Below, in pieces: positions 9,577-20,242 of a DNA stretch of 64,000 bases (positions within the stretch are counted from its first letter, which is position 1; each line of letters starts with the position of its first letter). Under the pieces are notes generated by a model. That model saw nothing but the letters and a program-made list of their open reading frames with translations. It was not told the DNA's origin and did not search any database. The position numbers and the translations under genes were made by a program. This stretch comes from Meloidogyne chitwoodi (Eukaryota; Nematoda; Chromadorea; Rhabditida; Meloidogynidae): assembly GCA_015183035.1 (NCBI GenBank), contig JACZZP010000017.1:1116001-1180000 (forward strand). Reading direction: 5' to 3'.

Positions 9577-12500
9577 ATGCCTTCAATTTTGAGTAAATTG
9601 AGAGGTAATATACGTGATGTTGCTCCGGCATTGGTTGGAACAGGTTTAGTGTTTGTGATCATTAATTTGTACAGAAGGCACTATCAACTTGAGTAATTTT
9701 ATTTTTTAATAAAATAGAGAATTGGAGTTTAGCTTGTATTTAGTAGGTACACTGGAATAAAAAGCCTTTCAAATAAATCTGCTGATTCAAGAAATGAACA
9801 TGCCCATGTTGACTTTAATTTTATACGGCGACTTTTTCGTATTGTTCGTATCCTTATACCAAGTCCGTTTTGTTTTGAGGTTTGTTTTTATAAATTTTTG
9901 AAAATACAATTTTGCAGGTATTACTTATGGCTTTGATTGCACTTTCTCTTTTATTACGTACATATGCTGATGTATGGATGATAACAACCTCTACAGGAAT
10001 TGAAGCTTCAATAATAGCACGTAAACGTGGGAATTTTCTTAAATCCACACTGCATTATTTGATGTGTATGCCGTTGGTTTCTGTTGTGAATTCATTTCTT
10101 AGAGTATATACTTATTTTTATAAAATTAATATTTAACAATTTTTAGTTTGCATTGAGTGAGTTAAAGTTGCGCTTTAGAGAACGCTTGACTCACAATTTT
10201 TATAAGCAATACTTGAATGGTTTTACTTTTTACAAAATGGCAAATCTTGATAATCGCGTAATTTTCACATTTATTTATTTTTCTTTTTTGTTTATTTTAG
10301 ATTTCAAATGCTGACCAATTGCTGACACAGGATGTCGATCGTTTCTGTGGTGGAGTTGTTGATTTATATTCAAATCTATCTAAAGTATTTCTTATATTTA
10401 AATGACAAAAATTCTCAGCAAGCTTTTGTCAGCCTCTCGTTGATGTACTTCTTTACGTGTCCAAAATTGGTGATTCACTCGGTTGGCAAGCCCCAATTCG
10501 TCTTTTTGTTTATTTGATCGCCTCTGGACTTGCACTTACTTATTTGCGAAGGCCAATTGTATAAATTTAAACTAAATATTTATGTATACCAGGGTTGTTC
10601 CGGGTTGACCTCGAGTGTCGGGTCGGGTTTCGGGTCGGGTCGCCGAAATTTCCTCGGGTCGGGTTTCGGGTTGAGCTCGAATGTCGGGTCGGGTTTCGGG
10701 TCGGGTAGATTTTCATAAATTTCGGGTTTCGGGTAGTTTTAGTGCCGCAGGCGAAAATTTTGCATATTTTTTCCTTAATTGTCAAAAATTCAGTTTTTTG
10801 CGCCTCAGGCGAAAATTTTTAAAAAATTTTGCATTTCAGTAAGACAAAAATTTTTTAAACTTGTTAAACCTCTTACAAAAAATTCCTTTTAGCGCCGCAG
10901 GCGAAAAATTTTAAAAATTATTCCACCTTAGTTGCCAAAAATTCACCTTTTTTAGCGCCACAGGCGAAAATTTAGGACTTTTAATTTATTTAAAAAATTG
11001 AAAAACGAGCGAAAAATAAGTTATTTAAAATAAGAATAAATTTTTCTTTATTTATTTTTTCTCTCCTCCATGCCAAAAGGGTCAGAGAAGTAAAGATAAA
11101 GAGAAGGGAAAAAATTTTTATAATGTCGGGTATCGGGTAATGCTGAAAGGGTCGGGTCGGGTTTCCGGGTCGGGTTGTCGAAAATTTCTCGGGTCGGGTT
11201 TCGGGTCGTCGGGTCGAAAAAAAGGCCGGGTTTCGGGTATCGGGTTTCGGGTAACCCGGCGCAACCCTGATGTATACCTTTAATATTAAATTTAGGGCCG
11301 AATGACTGTTATGGAACAACAATTGGAAGGTGACTATCGTTTTATAAATTCTCGATTGATTGTTAACAGCGAAGAAATTGCTTTCTACAAAGTCAACTTT
11401 TTTAAACTAAACTTTAAATAAAAACTTTATTTAGGGAAATGAAAGAGAGCGTAGATCAATTATGAACTCCTTTCATAAAATGATTACACATTTGCGTTCA
11501 CTTATCCTTTTTCGATTTTCCATATCATTTTTGGATAATATTGTTGCCAAATATATAGCTACAGTCGTATGTTTTTTATCTTATTAGAAATTCTTTGATA
11601 TTTTGCAGGTTGGTTGGTATACAATGTCTCGTCCATTTTTTAATCAAACTAACTCTACTTTGATGCAGAAAGATAAGACAGAATTAATGCAGGTGAACTT
11701 TTCTTTGTTATCCATTTTTTAGTTTTATTTAAAAAATTTATTTTCCGATTTTTATAATGTGTAATAATCATCTTATAGGACTATTACAGTTCTGGACGTA
11801 TGATGTTTAAATTGGCAGAAGCACTTGGTCGTTTAGCACTTGCTGGTAGAGAAATGACTCGCCTTGCTGGTTTCACTTCCCGAGTGGATATGTTATTGAA
11901 TGTTTTGAATGATCTCGAAAATGGTTCTTTAGTTTATTAAATTTTCTAAACATATTTTAAGGTAAATACCAGCGAACTATGTTGTTAGATATAAATTTGG
12001 GAAAGAACTCAAATTCTAATCTGGAGCAAATCTCTGGAGAAATTAATGGGAAAGTTAATGGATTATTATTTTCTAGTTCGTCACTTTCCTCTCCATCCGT
12101 TGAAGAGGATGATTTAATTACTTTTCAACCTGGTGCAGGAAAAATTGAAATAAAAGACAATTTAATATGTTTTAAAAGAGTTCCATTGGTTGGTTTTGAT
12201 TGTTTTTCTTTTCTAATTTATTTAAATTAGGTTACCCCAAATGGCGATGTTTTAATCAAATGTCTAGATTTCGAAGTCCCATCTGGTACTAATGTGCTTG
12301 TTTGTGGTCCAAACGGTTGTGGAAAATCATCTTTATTTCGAGTATTAGGAGAATTATGGCCGCTTTGGGGAGGAAAACTAATAAAACCTGAAAAGGGAAA
12401 ACTTTTTTACGTTCCTCAAGTAATTTAAAAATATTAAAATAATTAAAAAAAATTTTTTATTAAGCGTCCGTATATGACTATTGGCACATTACGAGATCAG

Positions 12501-13280
12501 ATAATCTACCCAGATAGACCAGCAGATATGAGGCGGAAATCTTTTACAGATAATGACTTGGAAGAATTACTTGAGAATGTTCAGCTTAGGTTAGAAAAAT
12601 ATTTTATAATTCTTAAATTATATTTTTAAAGATATATTTTGGAACGTGAAGGTGGATGGGAGAGTCAACAAGATTGGATGGATGTATTGAGTGGGGGTGA
12701 GAAACAAAGAATAGCGGCAAGTTTTTCTTTTTATAATTAATTTTGAATTTAAATCCAATTAATTAATTAAAATTTAGATGTCACGTCTTTTTTATCATAA
12801 ACCACAATTTGCTATTTTGGATGAATGTACTAGCGCTGTTTCTGCAGATGTAGAAGGTGACATTTACAGACGTTGTCATGAATTGGGTATTACTTTGTTC
12901 ACTGTTTCACATCGCAAATCACTTTGGAAGTTAGTTTCTTTTATGCACATTTAAGAGAAAATAAATCTTTATTTTATATAAATAAAGTAGTTGTATGATG
13001 TGGTTAAGTTGGTTATCTCTTTGACATTAAAAATTAAATTAGAGTTTTTATGGACAATGATTACAAAGGCATTTGTCTGAGCATTAATGACTGATTGCTC
13101 GTTATATATCCATTCAGTGTATGAGTCCTAATAAAAATTTATAGAAAATGAAATCAAGTTGAATAAATTTTTAAATAATTTTTTAGGCACCACGATTTTT
13201 CTTTACACATGGATGGAAGAGGATTTTATGAATTCAAAAGAATTGACCACGAGAATCCTAATGCACAGTTTGGCTCATAA
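9577..13280 (+). CDS. ABCD3: Peroxisomal ABC half transporter, ABCD3/PMP70 type
   Basis: Half transporter that imports acyl-CoAs into peroxisomes as a dimer. The N-terminus [10 protein letters not shown] is followed by a hydrophobic segment. The membrane domain has [39 protein letters not shown] and the loop NSEEIAFY. The ATPase domain has Walker [23 protein letters not shown], the Q-loop [15 protein letters not shown], signature LSGGEKQR, Walker [11 protein letters not shown] and the H-loop TVSHRKSLW. The last exon (from about 13186) gives [16 protein letters not shown] and ends QFGS, as in PMP70. About 15 exons, roughly 660 residues, usual for the family. The intron at about 10558-11294 is normally tiny and has been enlarged by the element at 10590-11269. 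All catalytic motifs are intact. Confidence 0.95.
10590..11269. mobile_element. Non-autonomous hAT-like element, 680 bp, in an ABCD3 intron
   Basis: Ends are CAGGGTTG (10590-10597) and CAACCCTG (11262-11269), continuing as imperfect repeats with CCGGGTT/AACCCGG. The 8-bp target duplication ATGTATAC is perfect at 10582-10589 and 11270-11277. Subterminal regions are long tracts of cgggtcgggttt in opposite orientation at the two ends. The centre (about 10740-10980) carries four spaced copies of a GCCGCAGGCGAAAA-type word. No transposase reading frame. Removing it would leave an intron of about 50 bases, typical here. Confidence 0.92.
10738..10975. repeat. Four degenerate tandem copies of a GCGCCGCAGGCGAAAA unit
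   Basis: Copies begin near 10742 (gtgccgcaggcgaaaa), 10801 (gcgcctcaggcgaaaa), 10891 (gcgccgcaggcgaaaa) and 10954 (gcgccacaggcgaaaa). The later ones are accompanied by a trailing stretch like ttgccaaaaattcacc. Spacing is about 60-90 bases. The unit recurs at 26478-26532 in a different hAT-like element. Confidence 0.7.
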
Positions 13281-13465
13281 ATTAGCATTTGTCCAAAATA
13301 CTCCTTTGCCTTATATGTACTTGTTTTATAGAATCACAAATATTTTTTATTTTCTTACATTAAAATTTTAATTCTAGTTTTATACTTGCCTTTATTTTTT
13401 AAACTTGTCGAATTGAAAAATTATATTATTGTTTTTAAATGTTAAAAAATAAATTTATATTATAA

Positions 13466-13903
13466 TTATTCCATTTGTGTTTTAAAAACTTCATTAGCTG
13501 TACATTTCATTACATAATTTTGTTGAACAGAGTGTGTTCCTTGTGGATTTGTAGCTACAACTTTGTAAATTCCCTGATCCTGCTGATTAGGATTCTTTAA
13601 AATATTTTTTATTTTATAAAAGATGAATCATTTATTTGCCTTTATAACCATCGTACAAGCATATTTTCCTACTTGTTTCTTTGTCTTGATTAGGTACCTG
13701 TCTCCTGCTACTAATTCTTTGTCTTTAAATATCCATTTGATTTCTGGTTCCGGGTTTGCATTACAAATACATTCGAAGAGAACAGATCTAAGTAGTAAGG
13801 AAGAAACCATAAAATATTTTTATTTTAATATAACAGAAAAGCCTCACCCATCTGGCTTATTTATAATCGAAGGTGCACGTTCAATAAATGGGGGACATAC
13901 CAT
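13466..13903 (-). CDS. Single immunoglobulin (I-set) domain protein, DIM-1-like
   Basis: Three exons give a protein of about 111 residues, MVCPPFIERAPSIINKPDG then SVLFECICNANPEPEIKWIF, a KDKELVAGDRYLIK strand pair, YACTMVIK, and the typical end DQGIYKVVATNPQGTHS. The B-strand Cys (CIC), Trp (IKW) and the DxGxYxxxA motif mark an I-set Ig fold. The wording is closest, from memory, to one Ig repeat of nematode disorganized-muscle protein DIM-1, which has several Ig domains; this gene has only one. Intron 2 (13595-13639) has a GC donor instead of GT. No signal peptide. It is either a compact paralogue or the 5' remnant or 3' remnant of a longer gene. Convergent with ABCD3. Confidence 0.75.
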
Positions 13904-14548
13904 CTTAGTAGTGTTTTTAAGTTTAACAAAATTTGTAAATTTACTAGATTTTATTTATAATTCATATAATAATTGTATTAGAACAAAATGTGGACATCAA
14001 ACAATTTTGATTTAAATGAAGCATTGGAAATTTGAGAAATGAAAAAACAAGTAGCAGCTGCTTTTCACATCTCGAATTACATAACTTGTTAGTAAACAAT
14101 TTCTTTCCATTTTTTTAGGAAAATTAAACAAAGGGCGATGGGTTTTTAACAAAGTTTTTTTAACCAGAAAGGTTTTAAAATTATGATAATGGATTATTTC
14201 TATTAGGATTATAGTATACTATCGAGAATTTCAACATTAAGAATCTCCACTGAAAATTGTCTTATTGTTAGATATGTAGACCAAAAATTAAATATAAAAC
14301 TAGCATTTTATTTCTTTCGATAAAATACAATATACATATACAAAAAATTTACATTAAGTGAACAAAATATACAGAAAAACATTAACGAACATAGTGAATT
14401 AGAATATACAAGTGAATATTATAGGGCAATACTAGGCAAATTTAGAAACACAATTATAGGGAAGATATTTTTTGTTGGGAGAATAATATTACAGCTTTCA
14501 TTTTCATATCCACCTTTAGAAAGATGCGCCTCGCTTTGACCCATTGCT
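13904..14548. other. Intergenic gap, AT-rich
   Basis: Between the Ig-domain gene and the MSP-domain gene, both minus. No exon, repeat or RNA seen. It must carry the promoter of the Ig gene on the minus strand. Confidence 0.45.
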
Positions 14549-14982
14549 TCATTCTGCGCTCAGACGCACCTCTAGCTTGAACTCCGATGTTCCACCGACG
14601 AATGGTACTTTCGGGTCAGTTGCATCACCGGCAGGCTGGAATAGAATCTCCAGACGGTCATCACTCTTAGGCGGACCAGACTTAAAAAGAAAGAAGCGTA
14701 AATTTATTATAAAAAAATTACCAGTCGATTCACGTCGATCTTTACGGATCCCAAAGGGTCAATGAATCCGTAGACGGAGCTTACACGGTAGTATTCGTTG
14801 TTCGTTGACTTGATTTTGTAGCAGTAGCGAAACTAAAAAATATTGTTAATTATAAACAGGTTTAACAACGAACACAAAAAATAATTTACGTGAGGACTTG
14901 CATTCTCCAGCACGATTGGAACGCTTCCGCCATCAGCTTGGACAACGACAGAGTCCGGATCCACAACAATCGGAGTCGCCAT
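14549..14982 (-). CDS. Major sperm protein (MSP) domain protein, SSP-like
   Basis: Three exons encode a protein of about 110 residues: MATPIVVDPDSVVVQ, then PIVLENASPHFRYCYKIKST, NNEYYRVSSVYGFIDPLGSV and finally PKSDDRLEILFQPAGDATDP, ending KLEVRLSAE. This is the whole MSP beta-sandwich with the NNEYYRV and FIDP signatures and short length of the nematode SSP/MSP-domain group. MSP proteins polymerise to drive amoeboid sperm motility; small SSP/MSD members are soluble sperm proteins. The coding sequence is clearly GC-richer than most genes in the window, like the PP1 gene at 49116. Introns near 14682-14720 and 14833-14889 are short and regular. The family is nematode-restricted in this form, which supports the organism call. 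Confidence 0.88.
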
Positions 14983-15374
14983 GTAGAAGTACAATGAGAG
15001 TGAGTAGATGGACGGTGCCGCTTTGAATTGGCCCAGTTGCTTGATTAAGGAAAAACATATCCAAAGGTTTTTATAATAAATTAAAAAATTATATTCAACT
15101 TCCTATATATTTCCTCTCATAGTTGAGGAGTTCCCCACATTGTGTCATCTTTTGAATTTTAAACATTTTTCTTTTACATTTTGAAATAATGTCTAACTGC
15201 CTAATCTTTCTCCACTATAAGATGAAGTTCATTTGAGTCCCAATTGTCAATACCTATTTGAGAAATGTTATTTTGTTGTATTTATGTCATTGCTATGTTC
15301 TTAAATTGATTGTTTTAATATAATTTTTAATCAAAATTTTTTCAATAAAATTTTAATCCTATTTTTATTTAAGA
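14983..15374. other. Divergent promoter region, MSP-like gene and TIM22
   Basis: About 390 bases between two start codons that point away from each other. The part next to the MSP gene is GC-richer and the part next to TIM22 is AT-rich. No repeat or exon recognised. Confidence 0.45.
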
Positions 15375-16753
15375 ATGGATGGAGGATTTGGTATAAGTCC
15401 TAATAGTTCAATTTCTCAACTTGAAAATATTTTTGCTAATCCCTTCAAACAGCGTAAATCACATTCTGAAAGCGATGATGAGGCCAAAGTAATATAAAAT
15501 TTTTCTTTAATTTATTATTCAAATTTTTCAGGAAAATTTCCTTTATACTCCATCGGAAAATGTTAAACTATTAAATCAGATGTTAAATGATCAAACATTG
15601 AGACCATGGCGAAGTCTTTTTGAAGAAAGGATAATGACTAAATCATTACCGGTTTTTAAATTTTAATTAAAATTTATTAGAATTAATTATTGAAATTGCG
15701 ATAAAAGCATTTTTTGGTGTCTTTGTCCCTTATTTTCTTAGTCTAAGAAAATATAGATTTTCTTAAATTTCTTTTTGTTTTTCCTAGTTTAGGTTTCTTT
15801 TTTCGTTATTTTCTTAAAATTTAAATGTTTTATTTGCTTATTTAATTTCTAATCTATATTTTTACTCCTTAAGGCTTTTGCCCTTCCTCCAATGGGACCA
15901 GAAGAACGAGCAATGATGACTTTAATGGAAAATTGTGCAGTTAAGTCAATAATTACAAGCGTTCTCGGAGCTGGTATGGGTATAGCTTTTGGACTTTTCA
16001 CAGCCTCAATGGATCCAAGTTTTGCTGTAAGCAAAGACCCAAGTAAACCGGTTTGTGTTTTCTCAACTAAAACATTTATTTAAATTTTAGTTGACATTTC
16101 GTGAGACTTGGACTGAAATGCGCTCACGGATGCGTGCTTATTCTCGTCAATTTGCCTCTATTGGTTGGTTAACTATTTATTAATTTTCCCCTTCATTTTG
16201 CTGTTTTTTCTTTTTGCACTCTTTTCAATTTTTCTTTATTTTTATTTACTGGGTTATTAGGTAATTTAAACAAGATAAACGTAGTAAATAAATTTATTTA
16301 AGATATAAAATTAGATAAAAATAACATATACCAATATTAAAAGTAAATTTTTTATAAAAAGGATGTCTAAGAAATATTTTCCAAACTTTTTGTTGTGTAA
16401 TATTATTATTGTTCTCTTGCTGTTGATTTTGATTAGAAGAAGAAGCAGAATTATTAACGGGGACGCACACCCTACCCTAAATAATTCGTTTGTTTAAATT
16501 TTTTTTTAATTTTGAAAGGGTTTATGTTTTCTGGTACTGAATGCTTGTTAGAAACTGTTCGTGCAAAAAGCGATTGGAAGAATGGAACATTTTCTGGAGC
16601 AATTGTTGGTGGATTGATCGGATTTAGAGCAGGCTTAAAGCCAGCAATTTTGGGGGCTGCCGGTACTTTTTTTAATTTTTATTAATTCTTATTTAATTTT
16701 TTGTAGGTTTTTCAGCGTTCTCAACAGCAATTGAATTCTATTTGCGAAGATGA
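15375..16753 (+). CDS. TIMM22: Mitochondrial inner membrane translocase subunit TIM22
   Basis: Channel subunit of the carrier translocase that inserts multi-pass proteins into the inner mitochondrial membrane. The N-terminus ([13 protein letters not shown]) is polar. Conserved blocks follow: [84 protein letters not shown] and [13 protein letters not shown]. Cys residues in MENC and TEC correspond to the conserved pair of TIM22. Four hydrophobic segments, about 220 residues. The intron at about 16166-16517 is long for this locus. The stop at 16751-16753 is only 145 bases before the MARCH start, compatible with an operon. Confidence 0.92.
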
Positions 16754-16897
16754 TATTATTTTTTATATTTTTATATTAAAATTATATAAAAGTTTTTTAT
16801 TCATTTTGATTTGTTTTTTCAATTAGATTATTTATCTGTTTAACTTTTAAAATCTTATTTGAAAGTATTAATTTTTAAACTGTAGTAATTTGAAAAA

Positions 16898-17657
16898 ATG
16901 CACATTATTGACGTAAACAATAATTCTGAAGTCAGTATCAGTAATTCTGATGAGATCACCATTAGTCATAATTCTGTATCTAGTGATGATAAACGTTCTT
17001 GTAGATTCTGTCATTTGAATGATGAAGAGACTAATGCTTCTCCGGAGTATGGAGAATGGATACACCCTTGCAAATGTAAGTAATTTGAATTAATTAAAAG
17101 GAATAAACAAAAGAAATTTTTGGAAGAGATGGGAATAGGTAAATAGTAGACTATTATAATGATGTTTTATTTAAGGCTCTGGGACTATGAAATGGGTGCA
17201 TAGTTTGTGTATGGAGTCATGGCTAGAGGTTGCGCCTTATCAGCAACGTCGTCGATGCATATTGTGCGGGTAATTCTTTATTTTATTTTTTCAATTTTTA
17301 TTTTATTAAAGGTATTTCTATCAATCGAGTTGGCATATTAAGTCTTTGAACAGATGGCGTTTTCCTCAATTCAATTTAACTTTGTGGGATGGATTTGGGA
17401 TCTCATTTGATTTTATCCACACTTATTATGCTCTCGAATGTGTCAAGAATCTTGTGCAGGTCTTTATTTATTGTGAAAATATTTTTAAATAATTTTATTA
17501 TTATTAGAATAAGGCGAAGTCATTATTACGCTCTTGTCTTTTACTTGGGGTTTGGAAAATGCTTGTCGCAAATAATCGTCGGTTAGGCTTTTACCGACAG
17601 CTTCTCGAAATTGCCATTGGTACATTCTTGGTGACTTCAGTGAGAAATGCTATCTGA
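16898..17657 (+). CDS. MARCH-type RING-CH E3 ubiquitin ligase
   Basis: The RING-CH (C4HC3) finger is complete: CRFC, then HPCKC, HSLC and RRCILCG. A Trp (KWVHSLCMESWLE) lies between the ligands, as in MARCH proteins. The N-terminus (MHIIDVNNN) is acidic and Ser-rich. After the finger come YFYQSSWHIKSL and moderately hydrophobic helices (NLTLWDGFGISFDFIHTYY and YRQLLEIAIGTFLV). These resemble the region after the finger in MARCH5-type ligases, which act on mitochondrial outer membrane proteins, but they are weakly hydrophobic, so the subtype is uncertain. Four exons, about 190 residues. It follows TIM22 closely on the same strand. Confidence 0.88.
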
Positions 17658-18109
17658 CTGAAAAAAAATTTTGATTACAAAATTAAATTCTAAAGATTGC
17701 CTTTTAATATATTTTATTGTTAAAAAAATGTACTTTTATATTTGTTTTTTTTTGAAAATTCCTTACTCCAAAAAACCATCTTAAAAACGACTGCACATAT
17801 ATATATTTTTCTAGGCAGGCAATGAATCAGACTTATTTATTTTTTAAAACTTAACAAAATTTAATTTAATCAGAAATTATCATTATTCCTTAAAAATTAT
17901 TTATAATTAGGAACTAAAATTCATGGATTTTGAGATGGGATATGAATTTTTGTTTATCATTTAAAAAGTCATAACTGTTTTTATTATTGTATTAAATCAT
18001 TAAAAATATTTTAATGTTTTTTCCTTATTTTGAATTGAAGAAAACAATTTACAAATTTATATTTAATTTTAAAATTTTTGTTTAATTATTTTTAAATAAA
18101 TCTACTAAA
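17658..18109. other. Intergenic gap, AT-rich
   Basis: Between the MARCH gene and the OCIAD-like gene, same strand. The sequence tttaaaatttttgtttaattatttttaaataaatctactaaa precedes the next ATG. No exon or repeat seen. Confidence 0.4.
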
Positions 18110-19239
18110 ATGTGGTCAGGAAGTAATTCCCAAGAAGGAGGAGGTTCAACCGCTGATCCAGTTTTTGACTACTACAGAACAAACAGTAAATTAACACCAG
18201 AACAAATGATGTGGTTAAATAGGTAATTTTAATATACAATTTAAGCAAAATACGGTTTTAGTTTTTCAAATTTTCTTTGAAAAACAAAAATGAATTATTT
18301 ACCATCTAAATTTTCTAATTTTAATTTAGTCGGATTACATTTCAAGAAAGGGCTGAAATACAGAATATGGCTTCTAACAGTCTTAGTGAGGTTAGTTTTA
18401 TTACAATATTAATTTGTTTTATTTATTTAAATATTTAGGTAAATTTTACACGAGGAGTACCCTGTGCTTTTGCTAGTATTGCAGGTCTATACATACTTAA
18501 GAAAAGAAAAATTGTGAATTGGACTCCAATTACAAGTGGATTAATTTTTGGAATTGTGAGGATTTTTATTTAATATTTAAAAATTTAATTGATTTAAGAC
18601 ACCTGTTGTTGTTGCTATTATTGCCGATGGAATTTTTATGCGTAGCCATCCAAGTACTATTCGTGTACACGAAAGGATAAAGGAACTTTACGCACAGGTT
18701 TTTATTCATATTTTTTTTTGCGGACATATTTACATATACTTGTTTATAAGAAAGTTTTATTTATTTATAATAATGAATTCGATTTGAGTTCATCTTAAAT
18801 ATAAATAAGTCCCAAAAATGGCTATAAGTAATTATTGTTTCAAGATTATTTGATTTTTTAATTATTAAAAATTTAAAGCATTCTGCTAAAGAATCAACTG
18901 GCAGTGGACCGAAAGATCGTGGAAAATTCACATATGCGCAAATAAGGGAAGCACATCGAAGTGGTCGCTCTATTGAATCATTGCAAGAACGTCCTTATGA
19001 CGATAATTTGTCAAAAATTGAAGAGGGGAAACAAGATAAATATGGAAATAAAATGGAACAAATTCAAGCGAAACCGAATTTTCCGTCTTATTTGGGGACA
19101 GGTATTTAATTAAATCTTTTTTTTTAATAATTTTTAATATTTAGATACTTCTTCTGATATTAGCTATATGTCTGGCACTCCTCTAGGTCTTGACGAAGAA
19201 GGCGGGAAATATGAGACAAAAAGTGAACGTTGGAAATAA
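18110..19239 (+). CDS. OCIA-domain protein (OCIAD1/2-like)
   Basis: Six short exons encode about 235 residues. After a Gly/Ser-rich start (MWSGSNSQEGGG) come LTPEQMMWLN, a segment with RGVPCAFASIAGLYILKKRK and a second hydrophobic segment (TPITSGLIFG through VVVAIIADGIFM). This two-helix hairpin after an acidic/aromatic start is the layout of OCIA domains, which sit in the mitochondrial inner membrane and assist complex III assembly. The tail has FTYAQIREAHRSG and QDKYGNKME, which correspond to the ITYEELR and KYGD motifs of OCIAD1. The protein ends KYETKSERWK. The intron at about 18700-18878 holds a fragment of the inverted-repeat element seen at 6644-6942. The assignment rests on motif order, not strong identity. 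Confidence 0.7.
18709..18770. repeat. Fragment of the TTTGCGGACA inverted-repeat element
   Basis: The stretch with ttttttttgcggacatattt in an OCIAD intron matches the inner left arm of the element at 6644-6942 (ttttttttgcggacaaattt) and the following AT-rich sequence. No matching right end is seen, so this is a truncated copy. Confidence 0.5.
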
Positions 19240-19579
19240 TTTTTTATCTTTTTTATTTTATTTCGATATGTTTTTGGTAGGAAAATAAAATAATTAAATT
19301 TTATTTTTAAATATTATTTGATTTTGTTGTCACAATATTGTCAATATAAATTAGGAAAAAAAGTTTGGGATATAAATGTTATTTTTTTAGTATTTTTATA
19401 TATTCTCTCTAATTTCTAATATTAATAAAAGGGATATTAATTAAATATAAATCAAAAATTAAATTTAAATATTTTCTTTAAATGTTAAAAAAGTTTCTTA
19501 TGATTTGAAGGGTTTACTTAAATAGAAAGAATATTTAAAAATACTTTCTTTATTAAATTAAAATGTTTTTGTTTGTTTT
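19240..19579. other. Convergent intergenic gap
   Basis: AT-rich 3' spacer between the OCIAD-like gene (+) and the small membrane protein gene (-). It must hold both polyadenylation signals. Nothing else recognised. Confidence 0.45.
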
Positions 19580-20242
19580 TTAATTTTCTATTGGTAGTAA
19601 AGGTTGAATATTTAAATTAATATTATTTTCTTGCTCATTTTCAATTGTACTATTAGAATTTGGTAATGGAACTTGATCATAAATACTTAAAAGACGCCTT
19701 TAAAAATAAATAAACTTTTTAAAATATAATAAAATTTTATTACCATCTTTCATAAAGCCTTCTCACAGTTCTGCCTTTTCTAGCGTTTTCCAAATCTCTA
19801 AAAAAATTAAAAAAATTTTTTAAAATTAAAAAAATAAATATATATATACTTTCTATAAGTATAAATATTCCAAAGAATCCAACAAATAGCCAAAATTGTG
19901 TAAATAATTAAAGCAATAGTAAAAAAAGGAAAAAATTGAGACCAAAGTAAATTATGAATATTCTAATTATAATAATAAATTAAATTAAAAAATATTAAAT
20001 TATATGTATATTACCTCTGAAGTAATCATTTTTTTCTCATTTTCATTTTCTACATTATATATAAACATTTTTCCATATTCTAAGAAATTATTAAGTACTG
20101 GAATTTGACTAAAATATAATTTAAATAAAATAAAATATATTTAATAGACAAAATAATTTTTTTATTTAATTTTAATAAATTGGTGTTTTTATATTATTTA
20201 TACGTACTTTTGATCATTAATATTATTATTTAATTCCTCCAT
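19580..20242 (-). CDS. Small single-pass membrane protein, unknown
   Basis: Five exons in consistent phase encode about 125 residues. The start is MEELNNNINDQ; the middle has VLNNFLEYGKMFIYN and one hydrophobic helix (SQFFPFFTIALIIYTILAIC). A basic cytosolic-like segment follows (RKGRTVRRLYERW), then a polar Asn-rich tail ending QPLLPIEN. I do not recognise the family. The helix followed by a Trp/Arg-rich stretch suggests a tail-in topology, but this is only a description. Supported by regular splice sites and an unbroken frame across four introns. Confidence 0.65.

Noticed and set aside
10530..11322. Open frames rich in Gly/Ser or Arg/Pro/Thr
   Set aside because: They are translations of the cgggtcgggttt tracts of the hAT-like element and not genes.
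13623..14015. Plus-strand open frame of 130 codons
   Set aside because: It is the antisense of the Ig-domain gene, whose minus-strand exons have domain support and good splice phases.
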